A stretch of 64,000 nucleotides of DNA. Origin: Thalassobius sp965218685 (lineage in GTDB: Bacteria > Pseudomonadota > Alphaproteobacteria > Rhodobacterales > Rhodobacteraceae). The stretch spans positions 3,224,001 to 3,288,000 of the forward strand of contig NZ_OZ244657.1 of NCBI RefSeq assembly GCF_965218685.1. The letters run 5' to 3'. Both the position numbers and the translations under genes were made by a program. The notes under the pieces were generated by a model that was not told the origin of the DNA, made no database searches, and saw only the letters and a list, made by a program, of their open reading frames with translations. This document shows positions 17,199 through 26,281 of the stretch, in pieces (the first letter of the stretch is position 1; the number at the start of each line of letters is the position of its first letter).

Positions 17199-17963
17199 AT
17201 GGAACTGCCAACCTCTCCTGGGTTCTCCCTCGCAGGGAAAACGGCACTGGTGACGGGCGCGGGCCGGGGCATTGGCCTCGCCTGCGCCGCAGCGCTTGCT
17301 GAGATGGGCGCCGAAGTGGTTCTGGCCGCCCGCACCGAAACCGAGATCACCGACGCCGCCAATGCGATCGTCGCGCGTGGCCAGAAAGCCCGCGCCATCG
17401 TGCTGGATGTCAGCGATCTGGCAGGGGCCAAGGCAGCAATCGCGCAGGCCGGCCCCTTTGATGTGCTGATCAACAACGCGGGCACCAACCGCCCCATGCC
17501 CATGCAGGACGTGGCCGAGGATGACTATGACGCGGTTCTGGACCTGAACCTGAAATCCGCATTCTTTGTCGCTCAGGCCGTGGCCCAAGGGTTGATCGCG
17601 GCGGGCAAGCCCGGATCATTGATCCATATGAGCAGCCAGATGGGCCATGTTGGCGGGCCGAACCGGTCGCTGTATTGTGCCTCGAAATGGGCGATCGAAG
17701 GCATGTCCAAAAGCTTTGCGCTGGATTTGGCCGCACATGGCATCCGGTCCAATACTATCGCGCCGACATTTATCGAAACCCCTATGACCAAACCGTTTTT
17801 CCAGGATCAGGCATTTCTGGACAGCGTGTTGGCCAAGATCAAGCTGGGCCGTCTGGGCCAGGTGCAGGACCTGATGGGTGCCGTGCAATACCTGGCCTCG
17901 GATGCCTCGGCGCTGGTCACTGGCACCTCGCTGGTCGTGGATGGCGGCTGGACCGTCGAATAA
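17199..17963 (+). CDS. SDR oxidoreductase
   Basis: A classical SDR of 254 residues: VTGAGRGIGL (residues 19-28), NNAGTN, SSQMGHVG, YCASK (Tyr and Lys), SNTIAPTFIETPM, and the C-terminal SLVVDGGWTVE. It starts 3 bp after the HisD-like gene and 15 bp before the hydrolase, so it is translationally linked. It probably oxidises a secondary alcohol of the same substrate family. Confidence 0.88.
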   Translation: MELPTSPGFSLAGKTALVTGAGRGIGLACAAALAEMGAEVVLAARTETEITDAANAIVARGQKARAIVLDVSDLAGAKAAIAQAGPFDVLINNAGTNRPMPMQDVAEDDYDAVLDLNLKSAFFVAQAVAQGLIAAGKPGSLIHMSSQMGHVGGPNRSLYCASKWAIEGMSKSFALDLAAHGIRSNTIAPTFIETPMTKPFFQDQAFLDSVLAKIKLGRLGQVQDLMGAVQYLASDASALVTGTSLVVDGGWTVE

Positions 17964-17978
17964 CAAAAGGAACATCCC

Positions 17979-19133
17979 ATGTTCGAACCCTTTCCCGGAA
18001 ACTATATCTGGAACCTGTCGACCAACCTGGCCCTGATGTGTGGCGGAAATATCGGCGAGATCGACGAAGCCTGCCGCCCCATCCGCGAAGCCGCCGCCAA
18101 GCGCGAGGACGCAGGCACCGCGCAGTTTTTTGACAGCTGGCTGATCGTCGCCAACAAGGTGCTGGCCTCGGCCAAAGCGGACGAAGAAAAAGGCCGCGCT
18201 CTATCGGCAGGTATCAAGTATCAGCGCGCTGCGGGCTATCTGCTGGCGGCCGAACGGATGCAATCACGCGACTATGCTCCGCGCTGGCAGGCCTATAACG
18301 ACGGCTTGAAATACTTCCGCAAAGGGGTCGAACTGCAAGGCGCCCCTGTGGAATTCGTTCAAATTCCGTACGAAGACAGCTATTTCACCGCGTTGTTCGT
18401 GCCCGCGCAGGGCGTGGATGGCCCTGCCCCCTGTGTCGTGTCCTGCAATGGTCTGGATTCAATGAAGGAACAGATTTACGGCGCCGGCAATCCCGAGGCC
18501 AACCGCGTGCGCGGCGTGGCGACGCTGGTGATCGACCAACCCGGCACTGGCGAGGCCCTGCGCAACCTGGGCCATGTAGGGCGCTATGACGCCGAGGCCT
18601 GGGGCTCGGCCGCCTATGACTACCTGCTGACCCGCGAGGATGTGGACCATGACCGGATCGGCATGTTCGGCCTTAGCCTGGGGGGGTATTACGCACCGCG
18701 CGTGGCCTCGATGGATACGCGATACAAACTATGCTGCGTCATGGGGGCGAACCACAACTGGGGCGAAATGCAGGTCCGCCGCATGAAACGCGAGGGCGAC
18801 AACCCGGTGCCGCATTATTGGGATCACGTGATGTGGGTGTTCGGCAAGGACACGGTGGACGATTTCATGGAATGGGCCCCCAACATGGACCTGACCCCGG
18901 TGATCGCCAACATGGAATGTCCGTTCTTCATCATGCATGGCTCGGGCGACCGGCAGATCCCGGTGGAATATGCGGAGCAAAGCCGCGATCAGGCGGTCAA
19001 CGCCAAGGTCGATTACTTCGTCACCATGCCCGAACATTTCGAAGTCGAGCATTGCGGCGCGGATAACGGCACCTTCTCGCGCGATATGATCGCCGATTGG
19101 ATGGCCGAAACCTTTGACGAGATGAAAGCATGA
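17979..19133 (+). CDS. Alpha/beta hydrolase of the DHPON-hydrolase/FrsA-like type
   Basis: A 384-residue enzyme with a long helical N-terminal region (1-120) before the hydrolase core. Nucleophile elbow FGLSLGGYYAP gives Ser233; Asp324 (MHGSGDRQIP) and His358 (VEHCGAD) complete the triad. This architecture matches 2,6-dihydroxypseudooxynicotine hydrolase, which cleaves a C-C bond in nicotine degradation, and related esterases. A 1,3-diketone or ester substrate is therefore possible. It overlaps the next gene by 4 nt. Confidence 0.82.
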   Translation: MFEPFPGNYIWNLSTNLALMCGGNIGEIDEACRPIREAAAKREDAGTAQFFDSWLIVANKVLASAKADEEKGRALSAGIKYQRAAGYLLAAERMQSRDYAPRWQAYNDGLKYFRKGVELQGAPVEFVQIPYEDSYFTALFVPAQGVDGPAPCVVSCNGLDSMKEQIYGAGNPEANRVRGVATLVIDQPGTGEALRNLGHVGRYDAEAWGSAAYDYLLTREDVDHDRIGMFGLSLGGYYAPRVASMDTRYKLCCVMGANHNWGEMQVRRMKREGDNPVPHYWDHVMWVFGKDTVDDFMEWAPNMDLTPVIANMECPFFIMHGSGDRQIPVEYAEQSRDQAVNAKVDYFVTMPEHFEVEHCGADNGTFSRDMIADWMAETFDEMKA

Positions 19134-20146
19134 CCAATCCACTGATCGGATTTCAGATCGACCCGGCAGACCTGAAGTTCGTCGGGCACGATCTGGAACG
19201 CCCCGAATGCATTCTGGCCGAGCCGGATGGCACACTGTGGTCCGCTGATGGCCGCGGCGGGGTTATGCGGATCGACCCGGACGGCACGCAGGAACTGATC
19301 CTGCAACAGGGGCTTGCGGCCAACACCGCCTCATCCTTCGAGGATCGGCTGGTCAACACGTTGGGCTCGCTGCCCAACGGGCTGACCTTTGACAAGAACG
19401 GTGATTTCCTGATCGCCAATTTCGGCACCGATCAGGTCGAGCGCATGTCGCGTGACGGCGCCACAAGCGTGATCATTGACAACGTGGACGGTCAGCCGTT
19501 TGGCAAGGCCAACTTCGTTACTCGCGACAGCAAGGGCAGGCTCTGGCTGACCGTGACCACCACGATGAACCCGTGGACGGATCACGTGAAAACCAACTCG
19601 CGCGATGGCTATATCGCGCTGATTGACGAACGCGGCGCGCGGATCGTGGCCGACAATCTGTGCGGCACGAACGAGCTGCGCTTTGATGCCAATGAGAAGT
19701 GGCTCTATGTCGCCGAAACCACCGCCCGCAACATCACCCGGTTCAGGGTCGAGGGCGACACACTGGTCGATCGCCAGATATATGGGCCATCCAACCTGGG
19801 TGGTTTCAACGACGGCATTGCCTTTGATGCCTATGGCAACCTGTGGACGACCCTGATCATGGCAGACCGGCTGGTGGCGATCACCCCGCAGGGTGATCTG
19901 CTGACGATCCTGGATGCCGGAGGCGACACCCAGGCCCTGGCCGAGCTGGACAAAGCCTGGGAAGAAGGCCGAGTGACGCCAGAGTTGATGGGCGCCTGTG
20001 GCGGGACCGCTTGCCCTTGGATGGCGTCGTTGACCTTTGGTGGAGCGGATCTGAAAACCGTCTACCTGGGCTCCTTGCAGGGCACCAACATACCCTATTT
20101 CCAAAGCCCGGTTTCCGGTCTGCCGCTTATCTACTGGAACGAATAA
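19130..20146 (+). CDS. SMP-30/gluconolactonase-family protein
   Basis: A 338-residue six-bladed beta-propeller of the SMP-30/LRE family, calcium- or zinc-dependent lactonases. Repeated blades are visible: GTLWSADGRGGVMRID, GDFLIANFGTDQVERM, KWLYVAETTARNITRF and GNLWTTLIMADRLVAI, with SLPNGLTFD and GGFNDGIAFDA holding metal-site Asn/Asp residues. ATG 19130 overlaps the hydrolase stop (ATGA). No signal peptide. It likely opens a lactone made by the dehydrogenases in this operon. Confidence 0.85.
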   Translation: MTNPLIGFQIDPADLKFVGHDLERPECILAEPDGTLWSADGRGGVMRIDPDGTQELILQQGLAANTASSFEDRLVNTLGSLPNGLTFDKNGDFLIANFGTDQVERMSRDGATSVIIDNVDGQPFGKANFVTRDSKGRLWLTVTTTMNPWTDHVKTNSRDGYIALIDERGARIVADNLCGTNELRFDANEKWLYVAETTARNITRFRVEGDTLVDRQIYGPSNLGGFNDGIAFDAYGNLWTTLIMADRLVAITPQGDLLTILDAGGDTQALAELDKAWEEGRVTPELMGACGGTACPWMASLTFGGADLKTVYLGSLQGTNIPYFQSPVSGLPLIYWNE

Positions 20147-20207
20147 TCGCACAGGGGTCAGGGCGCCAATCACCAATCGGCTGCCGAGAGACCAAATCCC
20201 AAATAAA

Positions 20208-20235
20208 AAGGGCCGCAGCTTGCGCTGCGGCCCTT
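20208..20235. terminator. Bidirectional rho-independent terminator
   Basis: A 12-bp stem AAGGGCCGCAGC / GCTGCGGCCCTT with TTGC loop. On the minus strand it is followed by TTTTTATTT, a strong terminator for the livM-type gene; the lactonase operon ends on the other side. Confidence 0.9.
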
Positions 20236-20256
20236 ATCGTTCTGTGAGTGAAAGCT

Positions 20257-21219
20257 TTAATTCGGATAGCTGCGCCGCACCGACAGCCATTCCACGCCCA
20301 GACGGTCGCGAAGGACGGGCCACAGCCCCTTGGGGGCGACCAGCATGGTCAGGATCGCAACGGCCCCCAAAGCGACCAAATACCAGCTACCGTCCAGCCC
20401 CAGGCCGTTGGTCACGCCCTGACGGATGATGAAATACAGGATGGTGCCCAGAATGGGGCCCTCAAGCGTGCCGATGCCTCCGATCACCACGACAAAGGTC
20501 ATGACCACCGTCCATTCGGCGGAAAACGCGGTGCCGGGCTGGATGAAATAGTTCGGCAGCAGATAGATCGCTCCGGCCAAGCCCACACCAGCGGCCGAGA
20601 CCACATAGGCATAGCGACGGTTGCGGGTGACATCCACCCCGACCGAGGCCGCGGCGACCTCGTTGTCGCGCACCGACATCAGACCCAGCCCAAAGCCCGA
20701 ACGCAGCAGCAGATAGGCGCCAACCGTCAGCGCCAGCGCCACACCTCCCGACAGCCAGAACACATTGCGATAGACATCAGCGCCCAGCATCCCACCAGTA
20801 AACAGGGGCATCCCGGTGATCCCCCCCAGCGTGTCCGAACGCTGCACGACGATGAAAATCACCTCGGCCAGCACCCAGGACCCAATGGCGAAATACGCGT
20901 CCTTCAGGCGGAACATCAAGGGGCTCAGGATCAGGGCGATGATCCCGGGCGCCAGCGCCGCCAGCGGCAGTGTCAGAAACGGGTGGATGTCCAGGCTGTT
21001 GGAGACAAGGAACGTCGCGTAGCCGCCAATCCCGAAATAGGCCTGATGCCCCAGCGAAACCAACCCGCCATAGCCGGCCAGAAAATTCCACATCGAGCAG
21101 ATGATCAGCACCGTGAACATCTCCATGCCCAGGGCCATCTGGCCATCATTCATAAAGCTCGGAGCAATCACCAGCAGCAACGTGGCCACGCCCAGAGGAA
21201 GAAGTCGGATCATGGTCAT
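20257..21219 (-). CDS. livM: Branched-chain amino acid-type ABC permease (LivM family)
   Basis: A 320-residue inner-membrane permease with about ten hydrophobic helices. The family motif GYGGLVSLGHQAYFGIGGYA is near residue 49, the EAA-like loop SVRDNEVAAASVGVDVTRNR near 180, and GGIGTLEGPILGT near 250. Last gene of the minus-strand importer and directly abutting livH. In this family members import amino acids, urea, amides and aromatic acids, so the name does not prove substrate. Confidence 0.92.
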   Translation of the reverse strand: MTMIRLLPLGVATLLLVIAPSFMNDGQMALGMEMFTVLIICSMWNFLAGYGGLVSLGHQAYFGIGGYATFLVSNSLDIHPFLTLPLAALAPGIIALILSPLMFRLKDAYFAIGSWVLAEVIFIVVQRSDTLGGITGMPLFTGGMLGADVYRNVFWLSGGVALALTVGAYLLLRSGFGLGLMSVRDNEVAAASVGVDVTRNRRYAYVVSAAGVGLAGAIYLLPNYFIQPGTAFSAEWTVVMTFVVVIGGIGTLEGPILGTILYFIIRQGVTNGLGLDGSWYLVALGAVAILTMLVAPKGLWPVLRDRLGVEWLSVRRSYPN

Positions 21220-22083
21220 TTACTTGCTCCCGAAGATGCCATTGGGACGGACGATAAGGAAGAACAGGAACAGCAGGTGCGCATAGAGCAGCCCCGAGTT
21301 CGCATCAAAGCGGAAGCCAATCAACTGCGTCACGCCCAATGCGATCCCAGCCAGCAAAGCCCCCCAGAAAGAGCCCAAACCACCCAGAACCACCACCTCG
21401 AACGCGATCAGGATGCGATCAATCCCCGAGTTCGGCGTGAACGAGGTCCGCATCGCCAGAAACATCCCCGCAATCGCGGCCAGCGCCAGCGCCAGCGCCA
21501 TCACCAGCGCATAGATCCGCTTGGGCCGCACACCCATGATCCGCGCGATCTGCGGGTTGTCCGAGGTGGCGCGCACCACGCGGCCAAACTCGGTATGACC
21601 GATCACCCAATGCAGGCTGCCAAACAGCACCACCGACACGGCCAGCGTCAGCACAGGCAGCACGCCCACGTTCAACTCACCCAAGGAAATCGAGGCCCGG
21701 CTCAGCGCGCCCGCATCCAGCGTCACAGGGTTCGCCCCCACGGTTTCCAACAGGATGTTGCGCATCACAAAACTGAACCCGAAGGTCAGCAGCATCGGCA
21801 CCAGCATGTCCTGTGTCTCGATCACCCGGTTCATTAATACGGTCTGGAACAGCCAGCCAATCAAGGCCGACACGACGACGACCGGCACGATGATCAGCAA
21901 GGGCGGAATGCCCGGCACCGTGGCGGCGGTGAACACGCCCAGAAAAGCCGAAAGCACGATGAAATCACCATGGGCGACGTTAATCACGCGCATGACGCCG
22001 AACACCAGCGCCAAGCCCAAACCCAGGATGCCGTATAGCGCGCCCAGGAACACGCCGTTCAATATGGTTTCTACCCAGATCAT
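21220..22083 (-). CDS. livH: Branched-chain amino acid-type ABC permease (LivH family)
   Basis: A 287-residue permease beginning MIWVETILNGVFLGALYGIL. LivH landmarks: VFGVMRVINVAHGDFIVLSA (about 28-47), the cytoplasmic coupling loop RATSDNPQIARIMGVRPKRI, and VVLGGLGSFWGALLAGIALG. It lies 4 bp downstream of the livF stop and its own stop abuts the livM start. Confidence 0.92.
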   Translation of the reverse strand: MIWVETILNGVFLGALYGILGLGLALVFGVMRVINVAHGDFIVLSAFLGVFTAATVPGIPPLLIIVPVVVVSALIGWLFQTVLMNRVIETQDMLVPMLLTFGFSFVMRNILLETVGANPVTLDAGALSRASISLGELNVGVLPVLTLAVSVVLFGSLHWVIGHTEFGRVVRATSDNPQIARIMGVRPKRIYALVMALALALAAIAGMFLAMRTSFTPNSGIDRILIAFEVVVLGGLGSFWGALLAGIALGVTQLIGFRFDANSGLLYAHLLFLFFLIVRPNGIFGSK

Positions 22084-22087
22084 GGTT

Positions 22088-22789
22088 TTATTCTCCGAAA
22101 TACGCTGCGCTTAGCTGGTCAAGATTCACGCGCGAGGTGTCATCCACCCGCATCGTGACTTGCCCGTGCAGCAGGCAAACCATTCGGTCAGAAACCGAAA
22201 TGGCGCGCTCGATATCTTGTTCAACCAGAATGATGGACAGACCGTCCTGCCGGATTCTGGCAAAGCTTTCATAGATTTGGTTGACGATCACCGGGGCCAG
22301 ACCCAACGACAACTCGTCACATAGCAGTACACGCGGGTTGGACATCAACGCGCGGCCAATGGCGACCATCTGCTGCTGCCCCCCCGACAGGGTCATCGCC
22401 ATCTGCTTGCGACGCTCGGCCAGAATGGGAAACAGGTCATAGATCCGCTCAAGCGTCCAATGCCCCTGCCGACGGTTCATTGCCCCCATCATCAGGTTTT
22501 CCTCGACATTCAACGAGGCGAACAGCATCCGCCCCTCGGGCACCAGCGCAATCCCCTGCTGGGCGATGTCCTCGGCCTGCATATGGGTGATGTCATCGCC
22601 GGCCAGGCGAATATGACCCCGCCGGTCGTTCACCAACCCCACCATCGAGCGCAACAAGGTCGATTTCCCCGCCCCATTGGCGCCGACCAACCCAAACGCT
22701 TCGCCCGGGCGCAGGTCCAGGTCCACGCCGAACAAAGCCTGCATGTCCCCGTAATAAGCTTCCAAGCTTTCAATCTCGATCAATTTCAT
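22088..22789 (-). CDS. livF: ABC transporter ATP-binding protein (LivF family)
   Basis: A 233-residue ATPase with Walker A GANGAGKST (about 36-44), signature LSGGQQQM, Walker B VLLCDE and switch His replaced by Gln in LVEQDIE, as is usual for LivF. It pairs with the LivG protein 18 bp upstream. Confidence 0.93.
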   Translation of the reverse strand: MKLIEIESLEAYYGDMQALFGVDLDLRPGEAFGLVGANGAGKSTLLRSMVGLVNDRRGHIRLAGDDITHMQAEDIAQQGIALVPEGRMLFASLNVEENLMMGAMNRRQGHWTLERIYDLFPILAERRKQMAMTLSGGQQQMVAIGRALMSNPRVLLCDELSLGLAPVIVNQIYESFARIRQDGLSIILVEQDIERAISVSDRMVCLLHGQVTMRVDDTSRVNLDQLSAAYFGE

Positions 22790-22807
22790 CTGCCCGCTCC
22801 TCTGCCC

Positions 22808-23533
22808 TCAGGCATCCTCTTTCAGGCCCATGTAGATCTCGCGCACGATGGGCGAGGACATGACCGTTTCAAACTCGCCGTCAGCGACTTTTTCGCCGAA
22901 GTTCAGCACAAGGATGCGGTCGGCAACCTGTTTCAGGGCATGGGCAATATGTTCGATCCAGATGATCGCGTGATCTTCTTTCAGCACAGCGATGCGTTCG
23001 ACCAGCCGGGCGACCTCGCGCTCGGTCAGGCCTGCGCCGATCTCGTCCAGCATCAGCAGTTCGGCCCTGGTGGCCACGGCCTTGGCAACCTCCAGGTTCT
23101 TGCGATCCAGCAGTGACAGCGATCCGGCCAGAGTGTCAGCCTTTTCCACCAAGCCTGTGCGTGCGATCACGTCACAAGCCCAATCCTCGGCCTCGCGCCC
23201 CTTCAGCCCCGCCCCCGAGAACGCGGCGGACAGGACGTTCTCGAACACGGTCAGACCAACAAAGGGTTGCGGGATTTGAAAGGCGCGACCGATACCGGCA
23301 TGCACACGCTTGTGCCCCGGCAGTTTGGTGATATCGCGGCCCAGCAATTCCACCCGACCGCTGTCGGGTTTCAGCACGCCAGCAATCAGCGAAAACACCG
23401 AGGATTTTCCAGCGCCGTTCGGCCCGATCACGCCGACGCATTCCCCCTTGTCGATGGCAAAGCTGACATCCTTGGCCACCACGATGGCACCGAAGGCCTT
23501 GTTCAGCCCCGAGACCTGAAGCACTTGGCTCAT
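22808..23533 (-). CDS. livG: ABC transporter ATP-binding protein (LivG family)
   Basis: A 241-residue ATPase; ATG 23533 (MSQVLQVSGLNKAFG) is preferred to the upstream in-frame start because GGGGGAATTC precedes it. Walker A GPNGAGKSS, Walker B LLMLDE, and the LivG motif GRAFQIPQPFVGLTVFEN are clear. The C-loop reads LSLLDRK instead of LSGGQ, a relaxed form often seen in LivG partners. Confidence 0.9.
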   Translation of the reverse strand: MSQVLQVSGLNKAFGAIVVAKDVSFAIDKGECVGVIGPNGAGKSSVFSLIAGVLKPDSGRVELLGRDITKLPGHKRVHAGIGRAFQIPQPFVGLTVFENVLSAAFSGAGLKGREAEDWACDVIARTGLVEKADTLAGSLSLLDRKNLEVAKAVATRAELLMLDEIGAGLTEREVARLVERIAVLKEDHAIIWIEHIAHALKQVADRILVLNFGEKVADGEFETVMSSPIVREIYMGLKEDA

Positions 23534-23575
23534 GATTGAATTCCCCCTGGGGCCCTGCTCTGCCCCGACTATATG

Positions 23576-23610
23576 CAAGACCCGGCAGCATGTAGCGCTG
23601 CCGGGTCTTG
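23576..23610. terminator. Strong hairpin between the binding-protein gene and livG
   Basis: A 14-bp perfect stem CAAGACCCGGCAGC / GCTGCCGGGTCTTG with a 7-nt loop, 7 bp after the binding-protein stop. It lacks a clear T tract, so partial termination or 3' mRNA protection is more likely than full termination. That would raise binding-protein expression over the membrane genes. Confidence 0.65.
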
Positions 23611-23617
23611 CCCGAGT

Positions 23618-24922
23618 TTAGTAGGCCAATGCCTTGAAGTCAGCCGTCGCGTTCACTGCCGGGTTGGTGGAGTTGTCCACGATTTCCAGGTTGAACTTGA
23701 ACGGGCCTTCGCTGGCTTTCTGCCACTGGCCGCCAACGGTGTGGGTCAGGCCCACCGATTTCAGCGGCGATCCGCCAAAGTCAACGGTGCCCATCACGGT
23801 TTCGGTGCGCGAAACGGCCAGCGCGTCACGCACAGCGTCACGATCCTTGGGGTTGCCCGATGATTTCAGCGCGTTCACGCCAATCTCGAACAGTGCGTGC
23901 TCGTACCCCAGCGGCTGTGTCCACTGCGCACCAGACGCAGCGGTATAGGCCGCAGCCACGTCAGCGGCCGACTGACCCGTCAGCGACGAGGCAAAGGGCA
24001 TGTCCGGCGTCCACCAAACCTCGGTCGACATGCCGTCTCCACGATCACCAAGGTTATTGACCGACGACGGGAACAGCAGCCCAGCGGCAATGGTGCAGAT
24101 CTTGGGCTGGAAACCCATTTGTGCCGCCTGGTTCCAGAAGGTCGCCATGTGGTTCTCGAACGCGGTGCCTGCCACGATCTCCACGCCCGCGCGCTTGAAT
24201 TCTGAAATCTGGGTCGAGAAATCATCGGTATCCAGACGGAACAGCCCTGTATCGGCCGCGATTTCATAGCCCGCTTTTTTGAACGCTGGGGGGAACCCGA
24301 TTTTCGGGTGCGACATCACACGGCCCGCGTCGTTATCGGAAAACAGCGCGCCGATCTTGTGATTGTTGCCCAAATGGTTCCACATGGACGGGAAAATCCG
24401 GCCCAGCTCGTCCGCTCCAAAGAAGAAGTGGAACGTGTAGGGGAACCCTTTGGCCGGGTCATATTTGCGCGAGAACGCCCAGGCCTGCCAGGGGCCCATG
24501 GTCGACAAAGTGGGAATGCCACGCGCGTCTGCGATCGGGCCGATCGCGGTGGCGCCCTCGGCATCTGCCACAAGGATAAGATCGGGGTTTTCTTTCAGGA
24601 TCAGCTCGTTGCCGACCTGAACCGAACGGGTTGGCGTGGACTGGTTGTCCTTGACCACGATATCGACGTTATAGGTGGTGCCGCCAATGGTCAGCCCGTC
24701 CTTCAGCGACTCGCGCACGGTGGCGATGGTGTGCTCGGTTGTGGCGGTAAAGCTGGAGCGGATGCCGGACAGCGGCGCCATGAAGCCGACCTTGATCGTG
24801 TCATTGGCCGCCCATGCGGTGTTTACCATAGGCGCGCTTAATACCGAGCTGGCAGCGGCAAGGCGTACGCCCGAGCGCAACACGGATCGGCGCGACACCT
24901 TCTGTTTCATCGAATTGGTCAT
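23618..24922 (-). CDS. ABC transporter substrate-binding protein (HAAT family), Tat-type signal
   Basis: A 434-residue periplasmic receptor, type I binding fold. ATG 24922 follows GGAGGACAAG. The N-terminus has SRRSVLRSGVRLAAASSVLS, a twin-arginine motif, and the mature chain starts near AANDTIKVGFMAPLSG. A family block is NELILKENPDLILVADAEGA. Tat export suggests folding before export. First gene of the importer (then livG, livF, livH, livM). The ligand is unknown; nearby enzymes point to a carboxylate or amide. Confidence 0.9.
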   Translation of the reverse strand: MTNSMKQKVSRRSVLRSGVRLAAASSVLSAPMVNTAWAANDTIKVGFMAPLSGIRSSFTATTEHTIATVRESLKDGLTIGGTTYNVDIVVKDNQSTPTRSVQVGNELILKENPDLILVADAEGATAIGPIADARGIPTLSTMGPWQAWAFSRKYDPAKGFPYTFHFFFGADELGRIFPSMWNHLGNNHKIGALFSDNDAGRVMSHPKIGFPPAFKKAGYEIAADTGLFRLDTDDFSTQISEFKRAGVEIVAGTAFENHMATFWNQAAQMGFQPKICTIAAGLLFPSSVNNLGDRGDGMSTEVWWTPDMPFASSLTGQSAADVAAAYTAASGAQWTQPLGYEHALFEIGVNALKSSGNPKDRDAVRDALAVSRTETVMGTVDFGGSPLKSVGLTHTVGGQWQKASEGPFKFNLEIVDNSTNPAVNATADFKALAY

Positions 24923-25015
24923 CTTGTCCTCCCTTCGCCAGTTCATGGCGGTGTTTTTCGCTGCGCGGTCTTGCCCCAAGCCAAGCGGCTTTTCCTTTCC
25001 GCGCATATCCCTTAT

Positions 25016-25032
25016 TTATACACTCAACCAAG
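25016..25032. promoter_or_regulatory. Candidate operator, site 3 of the TTTGGTTG motif
   Basis: On the minus strand CTTGGTTGAGTGTATAA, about 95 bp upstream of the binding-protein ATG, in the divergent promoter region shared with the TetR gene. It matches site 1 at 13 of 17 positions. Confidence 0.4.
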
Positions 25033-25113
25033 TAACGGAAAAATCGACAATTCACACACAACCTATCGATCCAGCCGATACATCAAATCCAGACGCATAC
25101 CCAAGGTGAATTC

Positions 25114-25752
25114 ATGTCCAAATCAGCCCAAACCCGCGCAAATGGCAATAAAACCAAGCAGTTAATACTTGACGCTGCGGAACAGCTGATTGGGGATCGC
25201 GGGTTCGATGCGGTATCTTTGCGTGACATTACCGAGCAAGCCGGGGTCACTTTGGCTCTGGCGAGCTATCATTTCGGGACCAAGCAGAACCTTTTCGAAT
25301 CGGTCGTCGCCCGGCGAGCCAGCGTACTGTGCGAGCTACGCGAAGCCAATCTGGCTGCCCTTCCCGCAGACGCAAATGTTGGCGCGGTGCTGGATGCGTT
25401 CATGTCCCCTTTGTTTCAACAGGTGCAAAGCGGGGACGCCGGTTGGGTCAGCTATATGCAAGTTCTATCGCGCCTGACGGATGGCGATCGTTGGCTGTAT
25501 TTGCTGGCCGAGCATTTCGATGCGACTGCAAGAAAATTTCTGGATCGTCTTTACCAGATTCTTCCCAAGGTCGGGCGCAGCGAACTGGCGCGCGCCTTTA
25601 CCATGTCGTTGCAGTTGATGCTGGTGACCGTGTCCAAACACCGCCGCCTGGACAGTCTGACCGACAATGACGTGCAAGCAGGTGATTTGGCGGCGGCCTA
25701 TTCGGCCTTGCTGAAATTCACCACGGCCGGGGTGACGACTCTGCGTCAGTAA
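25114..25752 (+). CDS. TetR-family transcriptional regulator
   Basis: A 212-residue regulator with a TetR N-terminal HTH (about 15-62): LILDAAEQLIGDRGFDAVSL then DITEQAGVTLALASYHFGTK. The C-terminal ligand domain resembles TetR_C_33-type proteins. It is divergent from the HAAT importer, its probable target. Its last 35 bases overlap the 3' end of the HxlR gene on the other strand. Confidence 0.9.
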   Translation: MSKSAQTRANGNKTKQLILDAAEQLIGDRGFDAVSLRDITEQAGVTLALASYHFGTKQNLFESVVARRASVLCELREANLAALPADANVGAVLDAFMSPLFQQVQSGDAGWVSYMQVLSRLTDGDRWLYLLAEHFDATARKFLDRLYQILPKVGRSELARAFTMSLQLMLVTVSKHRRLDSLTDNDVQAGDLAAAYSALLKFTTAGVTTLRQ

Positions 25753-26212
25753 AGTCGTCGCGCGCCTGCCTGATTTCGGCGTCGTGAACCTCGATCCACT
25801 CGATCAGACGAGTCAGCTGTTGCTCAAGCTCGCGGCCCAAAGGGGTAAGCGCGTAGTGCACGCGCGGGGGCACTGTGGTTTCCGTTCGGCGGCTGACAAA
25901 TCCGTCCCGTTCCAGTGCCCGCAGCCGCAGGGTTAGCATCCGTTGCGAAATATCTGACTCGGCCGCTAGCGCACTGATCACTCGTTTCAAAGTGGCATGG
26001 CGGAACTCTCCGGTGGCCAAGACCTTCAGGATCAAGGCCGACCAGTTATCCCCCAGACGCGCCACAACCTCGCGCACGGGGGCATCCTTTTCCGGGGCCA
26101 CCGGCCCCATCCCCCGCACCAAACTTTGCAAACCGCCAACCCTCGGGTCCGACGCGTCAGTCGGCTGGCCTTCGCCAATGCTCAGCAATTCTGCGATGTC
26201 TGTTGAGTCCAT
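25718..26212 (-). CDS. HxlR-family winged-helix regulator
   Basis: A 164-residue protein; ATG 26212 (MDSTDIAEL) follows GGAGAG. The HxlR domain (about 55-150) reads ARLGDNWSALILKVLATGEF, SDISQRMLTLRLRALERDGF and RVHYALTPLGRELEQQL. The N-terminal 50 residues are an extension without a known domain. It is downstream of the flavoprotein/80-aa pair on the same strand and overlaps the TetR gene tail to tail. Confidence 0.87.
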   Translation of the reverse strand: MDSTDIAELLSIGEGQPTDASDPRVGGLQSLVRGMGPVAPEKDAPVREVVARLGDNWSALILKVLATGEFRHATLKRVISALAAESDISQRMLTLRLRALERDGFVSRRTETTVPPRVHYALTPLGRELEQQLTRLIEWIEVHDAEIRQARDDFTDAESSPRPW

Positions 26213-26281
26213 GTTCTCTCCGCCCTCAGGGCAGAGCATATCCCGGCAGCATGGCCGTGAAAAGCACAGCAGGTACGAGAA

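Noticed and set aside
16026..17588. Minus-strand open frame of 520 codons opposite the HisD-like and SDR genes
   Set aside because: Overlaps two genes with intact catalytic motifs and shows no domain.
20248..21837. Plus-strand open frame of 529 codons opposite livM and livH
   Set aside because: Low-complexity Gln/His/Arg-rich sequence typical of the antisense of membrane-protein codons.
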